DNA of 64,000 bases. Source: Bacillus_AB infantis_B (lineage in GTDB: Bacteria > Bacillota > Bacilli > Bacillales > Cytobacillaceae). Made by a program: the position numbers and the translations under genes. The notes beneath the pieces were generated by a model, which was not told where the DNA came from, ran no database searches, and saw only the letters and a list, made by a program, of their open reading frames with translations. The DNA is taken from positions 124,001-188,000 of the forward strand of contig NZ_VTER01000004.1 of the NCBI RefSeq assembly GCF_008180445.1, given 5' to 3'. Shown here in pieces: positions 8,896 to 16,574 of this stretch (its first letter is position 1; every line of letters starts with the position of its first letter).

Positions 8896-9014
8896 TCTAA
8901 TACGCTCCTCGCTCTATAAACAATTCCTTGTTAATTTTTCCAAACAAAGAAGTATTATACACAGGTTTTCAACCGGAATGGAAATCCGGAAGCGCATGTA
9001 CAGGGGCACGAAAC

Positions 9015-9046
9015 AAAAAAAAAGCTTCCCCGCCCGGAGGAAGCTT
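9015..9046 (-). terminator. Strong terminator following the 19-codon frame
   Basis: AAGCTTCC/GGAAGCTT stem (8 bp) followed on the minus strand by nine T residues. It lies directly after the stop codon at 9046-9048. It could also protect bpsA from upstream transcription. Confidence 0.8.
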
Positions 9047-9105
9047 CACGTTTTGAAGGAGTTGCTGTGCTCTTTTATTATATATTGTTTTACAGGGGCA
9101 TTCAT
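9046..9105 (-). CDS. Possible 19-residue peptide gene
   Basis: A minus-strand frame, ATG at 9105, encodes MNAPVKQYIIKEHSNSFKT. Its stop codon abuts a strong intrinsic terminator. A modest GGAAAAG lies 8 nt upstream. The terminator shows that something is transcribed here, but whether the peptide is made, or the product is just a short RNA, cannot be told. No similarity is recognised. Confidence 0.3.
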   Translation of the reverse strand: MNAPVKQYIIKEHSNSFKT

Positions 9106-9272
9106 TATTTAATCTTTTCCAATTAATATCCACCTGGAGCGATACTTTTATCCCTGCTGCTTTTGCCCTGTGTATCCCGGGAAATAATCAGGGGTATTTT
9201 TGCAAAAACATACTACCAGCATCGGGAAATTATGTTAATATTAATGATAGCTGGTTGCTGGAGGGATCGTTC

Positions 9273-9722
9273 ATGTCATTGACAAAAAGTATTGAAGATA
9301 TCATTAGCGGGACTATTGAATCAATTAAAAGTGTTTTTCCTTTTGAGTCTTCAGTTGAGGAGCCGGCGCAATTTTCACAGCCCTTTACACAGCATAGCAT
9401 CGGTGTGCTGATTGGAATGACGGGCGATTTGCCGGGCAGAATCATTATAGATGGAGAAGAGCAGGTTTTCAGCAAAATCGGCGAAGCTATGTTTGGTATG
9501 CTTCTGGAAGGTGAAATGCTGGAATCTTTTGCAGGTGAACTCGGAAACATGATTGCCGGCAATCTATCAATTTATTTATCAGGGCAGGGCCTGCAAATTG
9601 ATATCACCACCCCTACTGTCCTTGTAGGCGAGACGAAGGTCTATGGGTTTGAGAAGGCCTACAGCCTGCCTGTAAAGATTGCAGGCGCAGGTGAGCTGAT
9701 GGTCGTCCTGATGCTTGAATAA
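9273..9722 (+). CDS. CheX/CheC-like protein
   Basis: A 149-residue protein with the CheC/CheX/FliY phosphatase-type motif ELGNMIAGN (ExxNxxxGN pattern) near residues 92-100. CheX-like proteins dephosphorylate CheY~P or bind related response regulators. This one stands alone, away from chemotaxis genes, so the partner is unknown. An in-frame TTG lies 18 bases upstream, but ATG 9273 is preferred because GGAGG at 9260-9264 is placed correctly for it. Only one copy of the motif is present, as in CheX rather than CheC. Confidence 0.8.
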   Translation: MSLTKSIEDIISGTIESIKSVFPFESSVEEPAQFSQPFTQHSIGVLIGMTGDLPGRIIIDGEEQVFSKIGEAMFGMLLEGEMLESFAGELGNMIAGNLSIYLSGQGLQIDITTPTVLVGETKVYGFEKAYSLPVKIAGAGELMVVLMLE

Positions 9723-9759
9723 TCTCAGCGCACGCCTATCAGCTGGATAAAAAGAAAAG

Positions 9760-9787
9760 ACATCCCCCGGCACATCGCCGGGGGATT
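9760..9787. terminator. Bidirectional terminator between cheX-like and SDR genes
   Basis: A 10-bp GC-rich stem (ATCCCCCGGC/GCCGGGGGAT) between two converging genes. A T-rich run follows on the minus side (TCTTTTCTTTTT), so it mainly serves the SDR gene. Confidence 0.8.
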
Positions 9788-9799
9788 TGGCTATCCTGT

Positions 9800-10573
9800 C
9801 TAAAATCCTTTAATCGTCATGCCGCCATCAACAAATAGTGTCTGGCCGGTCACATAGCTGCCGGCAGCACTCGCCAGGAATACTGTCGGACCAACCAGCT
9901 CTTCAAGCTCGCCGACCCTGTTCAGCGGCGTAACATCCAATATTTCCTGCAGATATTCCGGATCTGCAAGGAGCTTTTCTGTAAGCGGCGTTTTGAAATA
10001 CCACGGACCTATTGCATTGACGTTAATATTATAAGGGCCCCATTCCATGGCAAGTACTTTAGTCATCTGGATTAAAGCCGCTTTTGTTGCTGCATACACA
10101 ACCCCCGTCCTTAAAGCGACATGTCCGGCAACTGAGGCAATTGTAATGATTCTGCCAGGTGTCCCGCTGTCCTTCATAATCCTTCCGGCCTCCTGGGAGA
10201 CCATGAAAGCGGATTTGAGATTCGTATCCATAATTGTCTGCCATTCTTCATCTGTTACATCAAGCGCTTTAGAACGGATATTCATGCCTGCATTGTTGAC
10301 GGCAATATCCAGTCTTCCCCAATGTTCTGCAGCGGTTCTGACTGCATTATGTACATCTTCCCTTTTGGCTGCATCAGCCTGGATGACGATGGCCTCCCTA
10401 CCAGTCTTCCTCACTTCTGCGGCGGTTTCCTCCAGATCGGCCTTCGTTCTTGCCAGCAGGGCTACATCTGCGCCTGCCTCTGCCAGCCCAATCGCAAGGG
10501 CCCGTCCTATTCCCCGCCCCGCACCGGTCACTAATGCCTTTTTCCCCTCTACCCTGAAATCAGGCAAATACAT
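9800..10573 (-). CDS. Short-chain dehydrogenase/reductase
   Basis: A 257-residue classical SDR with the NAD(P) motif TGAGRGIG near residue 17, NNAG, and the catalytic YAATK. The C-terminal VDGGMTIKGF is common in gluconate 5-dehydrogenase, glucose 1-dehydrogenase and 3-oxoacyl-ACP reductase-like enzymes, so the substrate cannot be named. The start MYLPDF (10573) is chosen over a longer frame because AAAAAGGGTG lies a few bases upstream. An ATG two codons earlier (10579) is possible. It is monocistronic, between two terminators. Confidence 0.88.
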   Translation of the reverse strand: MYLPDFRVEGKKALVTGAGRGIGRALAIGLAEAGADVALLARTKADLEETAAEVRKTGREAIVIQADAAKREDVHNAVRTAAEHWGRLDIAVNNAGMNIRSKALDVTDEEWQTIMDTNLKSAFMVSQEAGRIMKDSGTPGRIITIASVAGHVALRTGVVYAATKAALIQMTKVLAMEWGPYNINVNAIGPWYFKTPLTEKLLADPEYLQEILDVTPLNRVGELEELVGPTVFLASAAGSYVTGQTLFVDGGMTIKGF

Positions 10574-10653
10574 ATCCATCACCCTTTTTAGAAAATTCAT
10601 ATAAATTTTAACATACAGCATGCCAGGACACCTAACTCTCTGCCTCATGCAGG

Positions 10654-10681
10654 AAAAAGGGCACGCAGCCGGCGCCCTTTT
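10654..10681 (-). terminator. Terminator after the zinc-ribbon mini-gene
   Basis: AAAAGGGC pairs with GCCCTTTT in the minus strand and ends in a T run. It lies directly downstream of the stop at 10685 and separates that gene from the SDR. Confidence 0.75.
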
Positions 10682-10684
10682 AGC

Positions 10685-10825
10685 CTATTCCTTGGAATTA
10701 TCAGATGAAAGCTCCTGTGCCTGGACGTTTATAATAATCTTTTTGCCTGCAGCAGAACCGCATACTTTACAGCTTCCCTCTTCATTGTAAAGGAGCCTGC
10801 AATGCTCACAATAGAACTTTTCCAC
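10685..10825 (-). CDS. Small zinc-ribbon protein (46 aa)
   Basis: A minus-strand frame starts at GTG 10825 behind GAGGGTG and encodes 46 residues. It contains two CxxC knuckles, CEHC and CKVC, nine residues apart, followed by GSAAGKKIIINVQ and an acidic tail. This is a compact zinc ribbon. No named family is recognised. It has a terminator of its own and an AT-rich promoter region upstream with TATAAT at about 10854. Confidence 0.65.
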   Translation of the reverse strand: MEKFYCEHCRLLYNEEGSCKVCGSAAGKKIIINVQAQELSSDNSKE

Positions 10826-10924
10826 TTTTTCACCCTCAGTCTGTATTGCTGCAATTATATTTTATTTTAATAAAAACAAATTGTTCCTGCGCTAAGCTTC
10901 CATGGTAAAAAAACAGGAAAATTA

Positions 10925-10954
10925 TTCCCTATTCAGAAAATAATCACCTATAAT
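10925..10954 (+). promoter_or_regulatory. Likely pnuC promoter
   Basis: A perfect TATAAT lies at 10949-10954, with TTCCCT 18 bases upstream. pnuC starts 46 bases downstream behind AGGAGG. The -35 is weak, so an activator or relaxed spacing is possible. Confidence 0.45.
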
Positions 10955-10999
10955 AAGTTTTAGGCTGTATGGCCGCATCTGCTTTTATAGGAGGAAACC

Positions 11000-11695
11000 A
11001 TGAAAAGATTCCGTGATTGGACGATATTTGAAATAAGCTGGCTTCTTGTTTTTACACTTATTAACGTGTATTTGTTTATTGCCTGGCGGGATTCCCTTCT
11101 TGGCCTTATTTCTTCTTTGGCCGGGATGCTTTGCGTTGTCCTCGTAGCAAAGGGAAAAATCGCAAACTATTATTTTGGCATTATCCAGACAGGGACATAT
11201 GCTTACATTTCCTATACCTACGGACTGTACGGGGAAGCCATGCTCAATGGCCTGTTCTATTTTCCCATTCAGTTTATCGGCATTTATCTCTGGAGAAAGA
11301 ATATGACAAAGGACAGCATAAAAGGGGAAGATGTGAAGGTTAAAACGCTTGATTCCAAGGGATGGTCCCTTCTCGGAATTACGGTGCTGGTGTCCATTTT
11401 TCTATATGCCCTCCTCCTTGACTATCTGGGAGGAAGATCTGTTTATATTGACTCTGCCACAAATGTCCTTTCCGTAACAGCACAGATATTGATGCTAAGA
11501 AGATTTGCCGAGCAGTGGCTTCTATGGATCCTTGTTAATGTCCTGTCGGTCATCCTCTGGTTCAATGCTCTGATTTCAACAGGGGGCAATGATATATCTA
11601 TGCTCGTCATGTGGACGGCATTCTTGTTTAACAGCATTTATGGTTATATAAATTGGACGAAACTTTATAAAAAACAGGGAGCTGCAGCGGTTTGA
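11000..11695 (+). CDS. pnuC: Nicotinamide riboside/NMN transporter PnuC
   Basis: A 231-residue membrane protein with seven or so hydrophobic segments. GIIQTGTYAYISYTYGLYGE and FYFPIQFIGIYLWRK are PnuC hallmarks. PnuC-family proteins carry nicotinamide riboside or related vitamins by facilitated diffusion, trapped by phosphorylation inside. ATG 11000 has AGGAGG at ideal distance. The 3' end overlaps the nadR start by 4 nt (TTGA), so uptake and phosphorylation are translationally coupled. Confidence 0.93.
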   Translation: MKRFRDWTIFEISWLLVFTLINVYLFIAWRDSLLGLISSLAGMLCVVLVAKGKIANYYFGIIQTGTYAYISYTYGLYGEAMLNGLFYFPIQFIGIYLWRKNMTKDSIKGEDVKVKTLDSKGWSLLGITVLVSIFLYALLLDYLGGRSVYIDSATNVLSVTAQILMLRRFAEQWLLWILVNVLSVILWFNALISTGGNDISMLVMWTAFLFNSIYGYINWTKLYKKQGAAAV

Positions 11696-12729
11696 AGAAA
11701 AAAACAATTGGTATGTACGGGGGAAAGTTCCTTCCTTTCCCCCATCTTGGCCATGTATACAGCATGACGGCGGCAGCTTCAATAGCTGACGAGCTTCATG
11801 TCATCATCTCACACGACAGTGACTATGAAAGAAAGCTTTGTGAAGGCAGCTGTGCAGAGCATGTCAGCTTTACACTGCGGCTCCGCTGGTGGAAACAGCT
11901 GACCAGGGAGCTGCCGCATGTACATGTCCATGAAATTTATGATGAACAGACCGGCTCTTTCTCCGATTGGGAAAATGGCGCAAAAAAGATCCGTGCCGCA
12001 ATCGGCAGTCCGATTGATTTTGTGTTCAGCTCAGAGCCGGATTATGGACCGATTTTTTCCCGTCTTTACCCGGAAGCTGAGCATATCCTCATAGATCCGG
12101 AGAGAAAAAGATATCCGGTATCAGGTACGATGTTCAGGAAAGATGGTGTGCTGAAGCATTGGGATATGGTGCCTAAATGCGTCCGGCCGCATTTCGTCAA
12201 AAAAGTGGTGATTGCCGGGACCGAAAGCTGCGGAAAATCCACGCTGGCAGCCAATATGGCACAGCTTTATAATACTTCTTTTGTGAAGGAGTATGGCCGG
12301 ACCTTTTACGAAGAACTTGGAGGATGCGAGGGAATAACAGTACCGGAAGATTACCCCCATATTGCATATGCTCATAAGCTGGAGGAATGGAAGCAGCTGA
12401 AGCTGGCAGACAAAATCCTTTTTGTTGATACTGAGGCAATCACCACCCAGTTTTTCTCTCACGCCTATCTGAATAAAAGACAGCCTGTGCTCGATGAAAT
12501 GGCCAGGCTGCAGGAGTATGATTTATGGCTATTATTGGAGCCGGATGTGGATTGGGTCGATGACGGGACAAGAAGCTTCGGGGATCAGGATTTGCGCTGG
12601 AAGAATCACCTCCTTCTGAAATCTCTCCTTGATGAACATCATGTATCCTATAAAATAATCAAAGGCAGCTACAGGGAGAGGCTGGAAAAGAGCATAAGAT
12701 TTACGGATGAGCTGCTGGAAGGAAAATGA
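11692..12729 (+). CDS. nadR: NadR-type NMN adenylyltransferase / nicotinamide riboside kinase
   Basis: A 345-residue bifunctional enzyme without the N-terminal helix-turn-helix repressor domain of enterobacterial NadR. The N-terminal half has the nucleotidylyltransferase motif GGKFLPFPHLGH. The C-terminal half has the P-loop GTESCGKST (about residue 172) of the ribosylnicotinamide kinase domain. Together with PnuC it imports nicotinamide riboside, makes NMN and converts NMN to NAD. It starts at TTG 11692, overlapping the pnuC stop, with GGGAG upstream inside pnuC. Confidence 0.92.
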   Translation: MKKKTIGMYGGKFLPFPHLGHVYSMTAAASIADELHVIISHDSDYERKLCEGSCAEHVSFTLRLRWWKQLTRELPHVHVHEIYDEQTGSFSDWENGAKKIRAAIGSPIDFVFSSEPDYGPIFSRLYPEAEHILIDPERKRYPVSGTMFRKDGVLKHWDMVPKCVRPHFVKKVVIAGTESCGKSTLAANMAQLYNTSFVKEYGRTFYEELGGCEGITVPEDYPHIAYAHKLEEWKQLKLADKILFVDTEAITTQFFSHAYLNKRQPVLDEMARLQEYDLWLLLEPDVDWVDDGTRSFGDQDLRWKNHLLLKSLLDEHHVSYKIIKGSYRERLEKSIRFTDELLEGK

Positions 12730-12737
12730 CAAAGCTG

Positions 12738-12764
12738 AAAGGGCATCCTGAAGATGCCCTTTTA
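12738..12764 (+). terminator. Terminator of pnuC-nadR
   Basis: GGGCATC/GATGCCC stem with a 5-nt loop, followed by TTTT, directly after the nadR stop. Confidence 0.85.
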
Positions 12765-12768
12765 TCCA

Positions 12769-13212
12769 TTAATTCATCAGCCCTTCAATCCGGTTCAGCA
12801 GGGCTGATGCATCATTAATTGTTTTAATCATCTCTGAGCTCTCCAATTGATCAAGGGCCAGATTGCCGCCATTGATCGCCAGATTGATTTCTGCCAGCAG
12901 CACTTCATTTTTGGCAGCCAGCTCCTCATGAATGGCCTCAGCGGCAGCCGGTATATCCTGAAGCTGAATAAAGTTCTCAATATCCTCTTTTAGCATAACC
13001 AGCCTTTCCTCAAGCTGCTGCCGGATTTCAGAATCCCCGGCAGCTTCTTCAATCATCCCCGGGGCATCCTCGGCAAACGCATTCAGCTTTTCAATATGCT
13101 CTGCAGCTTTATTGCTATACTCTACAGTGCCGGCAGCCTCTTCGAGAAAGGAGCAGCCTGCAAGGGAAAGGGCTGTCACCGCCAACATGAACAGCCGGAA
13201 GATTATCTTCAA
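12769..13212 (-). CDS. Small lipoprotein, DUF6376-like
   Basis: About 147 residues beginning MKIIFRLFMLAVTALSLAGC, a clear lipoprotein signal with the lipobox LAGC and a mature Cys. The rest is helical and acidic, with several AAAEAIHEEL-type heptads, and so is probably an extracytoplasmic helical bundle. TTG 13212 is chosen because AGGAGG is 10 nt upstream. An ATG at 13221 is in frame but sits against the Shine-Dalgarno sequence. The function is unknown. It is monocistronic. Confidence 0.75.
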   Translation of the reverse strand: MKIIFRLFMLAVTALSLAGCSFLEEAAGTVEYSNKAAEHIEKLNAFAEDAPGMIEEAAGDSEIRQQLEERLVMLKEDIENFIQLQDIPAAAEAIHEELAAKNEVLLAEINLAINGGNLALDQLESSEMIKTINDASALLNRIEGLMN

Positions 13213-13316
13213 TACTCTCATTCCTCCTTTAAGTTTCATGTTATTCAATACGAATGTCATGAGAATATGTTTCACAAAAAAACCATCCCCATAAAAATCA
13301 GGATGGCTGGCTATTA

Positions 13317-14624
13317 TTATGCTGCCTTCTCTTCAAGATTGGAGGCCGCGGTCTTTGCTTTCGAGGTTTTTACATTAAATACAAGGTTGAGTGCAATAGC
13401 CGTCAAACTTCCCGCTACAATGCCGTTGTCTGTCAGGATCCTGATGCTCTCAGGCATTTCTGCAAACAGGCCTGGCACTGCTGTGACTCCGAGACCCATG
13501 CCGACAGAGCAGGCAATGATCAGCAGATTTTCCTGTGAAGAAAAATCCACCTGGCTGAGCATTTTGATTCCATAGGCAATGACCATCCCAAACATGGCGA
13601 TCATTGCGCCGCCCAATACAGCTGATGGTATGACTGTAGTCATGGCGCCGATTTTCGGAACCAGGCCAAGGAGGACAAGGAATACGCCCGCTGTGTAAAT
13701 GACATTCTTGGTTTTCACGCCTGACAGCTGGAGAAGGCCGACATTCTGGGAATACGTTGTATATGGAAATGCATTGAACAGCCCGCCAAGGACAATCGCA
13801 AGCCCTTCTGCCCTGTAGCCGTTTGCCAGGTCTTTCTTATCCAGCTTCTTGCCGCAAATATCCCCCAGGGCAAAATAAACGCCTGTTGATTCAACCAGGC
13901 TGACCATCGCGATAATGATCATCGTCAGGATTGCTGCAGGTTCAAATGTCGGCATCCCGAAATAGAAAGGCTGGACCATATGGAACCATGAAGCCTCACC
14001 CACTGCCGAGAAATCTGATTTCCCCATCAGGAATGCAGCGGCTGTTCCCGCAAATAAACCAAGCAGGATTGAAACTGAGCGGATAAACCCGGTAAACACA
14101 CGATATAAAATAATGATGAAGAATAAAGTCCCAAACGCCAGTGCCAGATTGGAGAGCGAACCATAGTCTGCACTGCCTTCGCCGCCAGCCATATTATTCA
14201 TGGCAACCGGAATAAGTGTGATACCAATGATGGTAACAACCGAGCCTGTTACCACCGGAGGGAAGAAACGCACAAGATTTCCGAAATATTTACCTACCAG
14301 TATAACAAAAAGACCCGAAACCAATATAGATCCATAAATAGCTGTAATGCCATATTGCCCGCCAATCGCAATCATCGGGCTGACTGCGGTAAACGTACAG
14401 CCAAGCACAACCGGAAGGCCGATGCCGAAGAATTGATTGCGCCATACCTGGAGGATCGTCGCCACTCCGCACATTAAGATATCAATGGAAACAAGATAGG
14501 TCAGCTCTTCTCCTGACAGGCCCAGGGCCCCGCCCACTATAAGGGGTACAATGACAGCACCTGCATACATGGCTAAAACATGCTGGATACCCAATGAAGC
14601 TATTTTAAATGGTGAGTTTTTCAT
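13317..14624 (-). CDS. pbuX: Xanthine permease PbuX
   Basis: A 435-residue NCS2 (nucleobase:cation symporter-2) transporter with about 12-14 membrane segments. Family hallmarks include GIQHVLAMYAGAVIVPLIVG at the N-terminus and SLVESTGVYFALGD in the middle. It imports xanthine with protons. It overlaps the xpt stop codon by 4 nt (ATGA), so it is translated with xpt and lies under the same guanine-class riboswitch. Confidence 0.95.
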   Translation of the reverse strand: MKNSPFKIASLGIQHVLAMYAGAVIVPLIVGGALGLSGEELTYLVSIDILMCGVATILQVWRNQFFGIGLPVVLGCTFTAVSPMIAIGGQYGITAIYGSILVSGLFVILVGKYFGNLVRFFPPVVTGSVVTIIGITLIPVAMNNMAGGEGSADYGSLSNLALAFGTLFFIIILYRVFTGFIRSVSILLGLFAGTAAAFLMGKSDFSAVGEASWFHMVQPFYFGMPTFEPAAILTMIIIAMVSLVESTGVYFALGDICGKKLDKKDLANGYRAEGLAIVLGGLFNAFPYTTYSQNVGLLQLSGVKTKNVIYTAGVFLVLLGLVPKIGAMTTVIPSAVLGGAMIAMFGMVIAYGIKMLSQVDFSSQENLLIIACSVGMGLGVTAVPGLFAEMPESIRILTDNGIVAGSLTAIALNLVFNVKTSKAKTAASNLEEKAA

Positions 14625-15217
14625 CGTGTTGATGCCTCCCTGCTATTTTCCAAGAATGTGATGCTTCCATTCCCAAGCGACTGGATCCGTGCAAGGGATA
14701 CCACTTTGACAGCTTTCTCTTCCAAAAGGCTGCGTCCTTCCTGGAAGGACTTTTCAATAACGATCCCCACGCCGGCAACTGAAGCCCCTGCCTGTCCGGC
14801 AAGCTCGATGAGCCCCAAAGCAGCCTGGCCATTGGCCAGGAAGTCGTCGATGATAAGAACCCTGTCGTCAGCGCCAATATATTTGGAAGATGCTGAAATC
14901 TCGTTGGACTCTTGCTTTGTGAAAGAATAGACATTGGCGGAAAGCAGCCCTTCTGAAAGAGTCAATGATTTTCTTTTCCTAGCAAACAGCACGGGCACCC
15001 CAAGCTCGATCCCAGCCATGACAGATGGAGCAATCCCTGACGATTCCAGCGTAAGAATCTTCGTAATAGCCTCCCCTGCAAAACGGGCTGCAAACTCTTT
15101 GCCTATTTCCTTCATCAGGAAAGGGTCGATCTGATGGTTAAGAAACGAGTCTACCTTAAGGACACTGTCAGACAGCACCCGTCCTTCTCTTTTGATTGTT
15201 TCTTCTAGTAGTTTCAT
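14621..15217 (-). CDS. xpt: Xanthine phosphoribosyltransferase
   Basis: A 198-residue type I phosphoribosyltransferase. It converts xanthine and PRPP to XMP. The PRPP-binding loop reads VLIIDDFLANGQAA at about residues 125-138, and GRVLSDSVLKVDSFLNHQID is the family N-terminus. The start MKLLEE at 15217 is preferred because GGGAGG is correctly spaced. Longer frames would run into the riboswitch terminator. It is cotranscribed with pbuX. Confidence 0.95.
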   Translation of the reverse strand: MKLLEETIKREGRVLSDSVLKVDSFLNHQIDPFLMKEIGKEFAARFAGEAITKILTLESSGIAPSVMAGIELGVPVLFARKRKSLTLSEGLLSANVYSFTKQESNEISASSKYIGADDRVLIIDDFLANGQAALGLIELAGQAGASVAGVGIVIEKSFQEGRSLLEEKAVKVVSLARIQSLGNGSITFLENSREASTR

Positions 15218-15240
15218 CATTATCCTCCCTATTGAATAGA

Positions 15241-15312
15241 AAAATAAAAAAGCCTGAAGGAAATCACTCACTGCAAAAAAAATGAGTGAAGCAATCCCTT
15301 CAGGCTTTTATA
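15241..15312 (-). terminator. Riboswitch-controlled terminator of xpt-pbuX
   Basis: On the minus strand a long stem (GCCTGAAGG/CCTTCAGGC extended by CACTCA/TGAGTG) is followed by TTTTTTATTTTT. It forms the off-state of the upstream purine riboswitch. Confidence 0.9.
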
Positions 15313-15352
15313 AGGCAGGGGCACAGCAAAAGATCCCAATGCCTCCCATTGC

Positions 15353-15427
15353 TCACCCATAGTCAGACTGTTAACGGCAGTCCGGTAGAAACTTGCAGGC
15401 CATATCCCCGCGATTATATGAGTGTAT
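15353..15427 (-). promoter_or_regulatory. Purine riboswitch aptamer, guanine class
   Basis: The minus strand carries the conserved purine aptamer: CATATAATCGCGGGGATATG, then GTTTCTACC, then GACTATG. The 8-bp P1 helix is CACTCATA/TATGGGTG. The specificity base after GA is C (GACTATG), which pairs with guanine, hypoxanthine or xanthine; adenine sensors have T. Purine binding should favour the downstream terminator and shut off xpt-pbuX. Confidence 0.95.
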
Positions 15428-15446
15428 CGTTATGAAATTATGTTTC

Positions 15447-15474
15447 ATTATAACATCCCAGTAAGATATTTCAA
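15447..15474 (-). promoter_or_regulatory. xpt promoter
   Basis: TTGAAA (15469-15474) and TATAAT (15447-15452) on the minus strand with a 16-bp spacer, just upstream of the riboswitch. Confidence 0.8.
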
Positions 15475-15888
15475 TAGATTCATAAGAGAAAAAGTCGAAT
15501 TATTTGTTTTTATTTCACTTGCATTGTTCGCTTTTAGTGGTAATAAGGTGCTTTTTGGCTCTTGAGAAGCATTTATATAGTTCATTTCTGAATAATCCCA
15601 AAATATCGACTATAATCCCCTGTGGAGTGTCAATCCATTTCTTCAGCCTGGGCAATTTTTCTTAATGACGAGCTGAGTATTTCTCCTTTTCACATAAATT
15701 TCACATTTCTTTATAGAAATCCCGGTCCTTCCGGCCTGCTGCAGCAATTTTACACTATTGGCATAGTGCCAACAGAGTGAATGAACACTTTGTGAAACAG
15801 GTGAAGACTGGTAGAAACCGGAGGAATTCCTTGTATGATGAACATGTAATCATTATTTATTCATCCATATTGAAAGGAGAAAAAAGCC
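15475..15888. other. Intergenic region between xpt and the oxidase operon
   Basis: About 410 AT-rich bases with no credible gene. A short inverted repeat TTGGC-ATAGT-GCCAA lies near 15758-15772. TATGAT at about 15834 with TAGAAA 16 bases upstream is a weak candidate promoter for the downstream oxidase operon. No recognised Fnr or CcpA site was found. Confidence 0.4.
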
Positions 15889-16038
15889 ATGGCAAACACG
15901 GAACTTGGCAGGAAAAATAAAACAAAGATCGAGGATGCTTCCTCTTTAAAGGGAACCTTGGCCTCTGTATTCATTCTGGGCTTATTTTTAATCGGGGTAT
16001 GGGCAGGCGTCTATTTCTTATTTACAGATCGATTTTAA
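15889..16038 (+). CDS. Cytochrome c oxidase subunit IIa (ba3-type)
   Basis: A 49-residue protein with a polar, Lys-rich N-terminus and one transmembrane helix (ASVFILGLFLIGVWAGVYF) ending in YFLFTDRF. The GVW..VYF/L pattern and position before subunit II match the small subunit IIa of ba3-type oxidases. This subunit supplies the helix missing from the one-helix subunit II. It starts at ATG 15889 behind AAAGGAG. Confidence 0.85.
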   Translation: MANTELGRKNKTKIEDASSLKGTLASVFILGLFLIGVWAGVYFLFTDRF

Positions 16039-16091
16039 TCATCCAGCATGCAATCCATTATGATTGAAATGCCTGAAGGGAGAAGAAAGCT

Positions 16092-16574
16092 ATGCATATG
16101 CATAAATTTGAAAAAGCCTGGCTAGGGTTCGGTATCGGCTCACTGATCGTTTTCTTGACGGTTCTTGGCATCAGCGCATTCTATCTTGGCAACCAGCCCC
16201 CGAGCTGCCTTGCAACCATCAATCCGGAGAAAGTGGACCAGACGGCGCCTTTCAATGAGCCCGGCCTTAAAAAAGTGGAGGGAAAGGATTGGGATTATGA
16301 GCTGGTATTCGTTGCTTCCGCCTTTTCCTATAATCCTGGCGATATTGAAATACCTCTTGGATCAAGGGTGAAGATCATGGCAACAACAAAGGATGTTATC
16401 CACGGCTTTGAGGTCGCCGGCTCAAACATCAATATGATGCTGGAGCCCGGATATATCAGTGAGCATACAGCAACTTTCGATAAAGCTGGAGAGTATCTTA
16501 TCTTGTGCAACGAGTACTGCGGTGCAGGACATCATATGATGACGTCAAAAATAAAGGTGGTTGAAGCATCATGA
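16092..16574 (+). CDS. Cytochrome c oxidase subunit II (ba3-type, CuA)
   Basis: A 160-residue protein with one N-terminal membrane helix and a cupredoxin domain outside the membrane. The CuA ligands are visible in CNEYCGAGHHMM near residues 140-151, with an earlier His in VIHGFEV. It accepts electrons from cytochrome c and passes them to subunit I. Only one transmembrane helix is present, as in ba3 oxidases rather than caa3. It overlaps the subunit I start by 4 nt (ATGA). Confidence 0.92.
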   Translation: MHMHKFEKAWLGFGIGSLIVFLTVLGISAFYLGNQPPSCLATINPEKVDQTAPFNEPGLKKVEGKDWDYELVFVASAFSYNPGDIEIPLGSRVKIMATTKDVIHGFEVAGSNINMMLEPGYISEHTATFDKAGEYLILCNEYCGAGHHMMTSKIKVVEAS

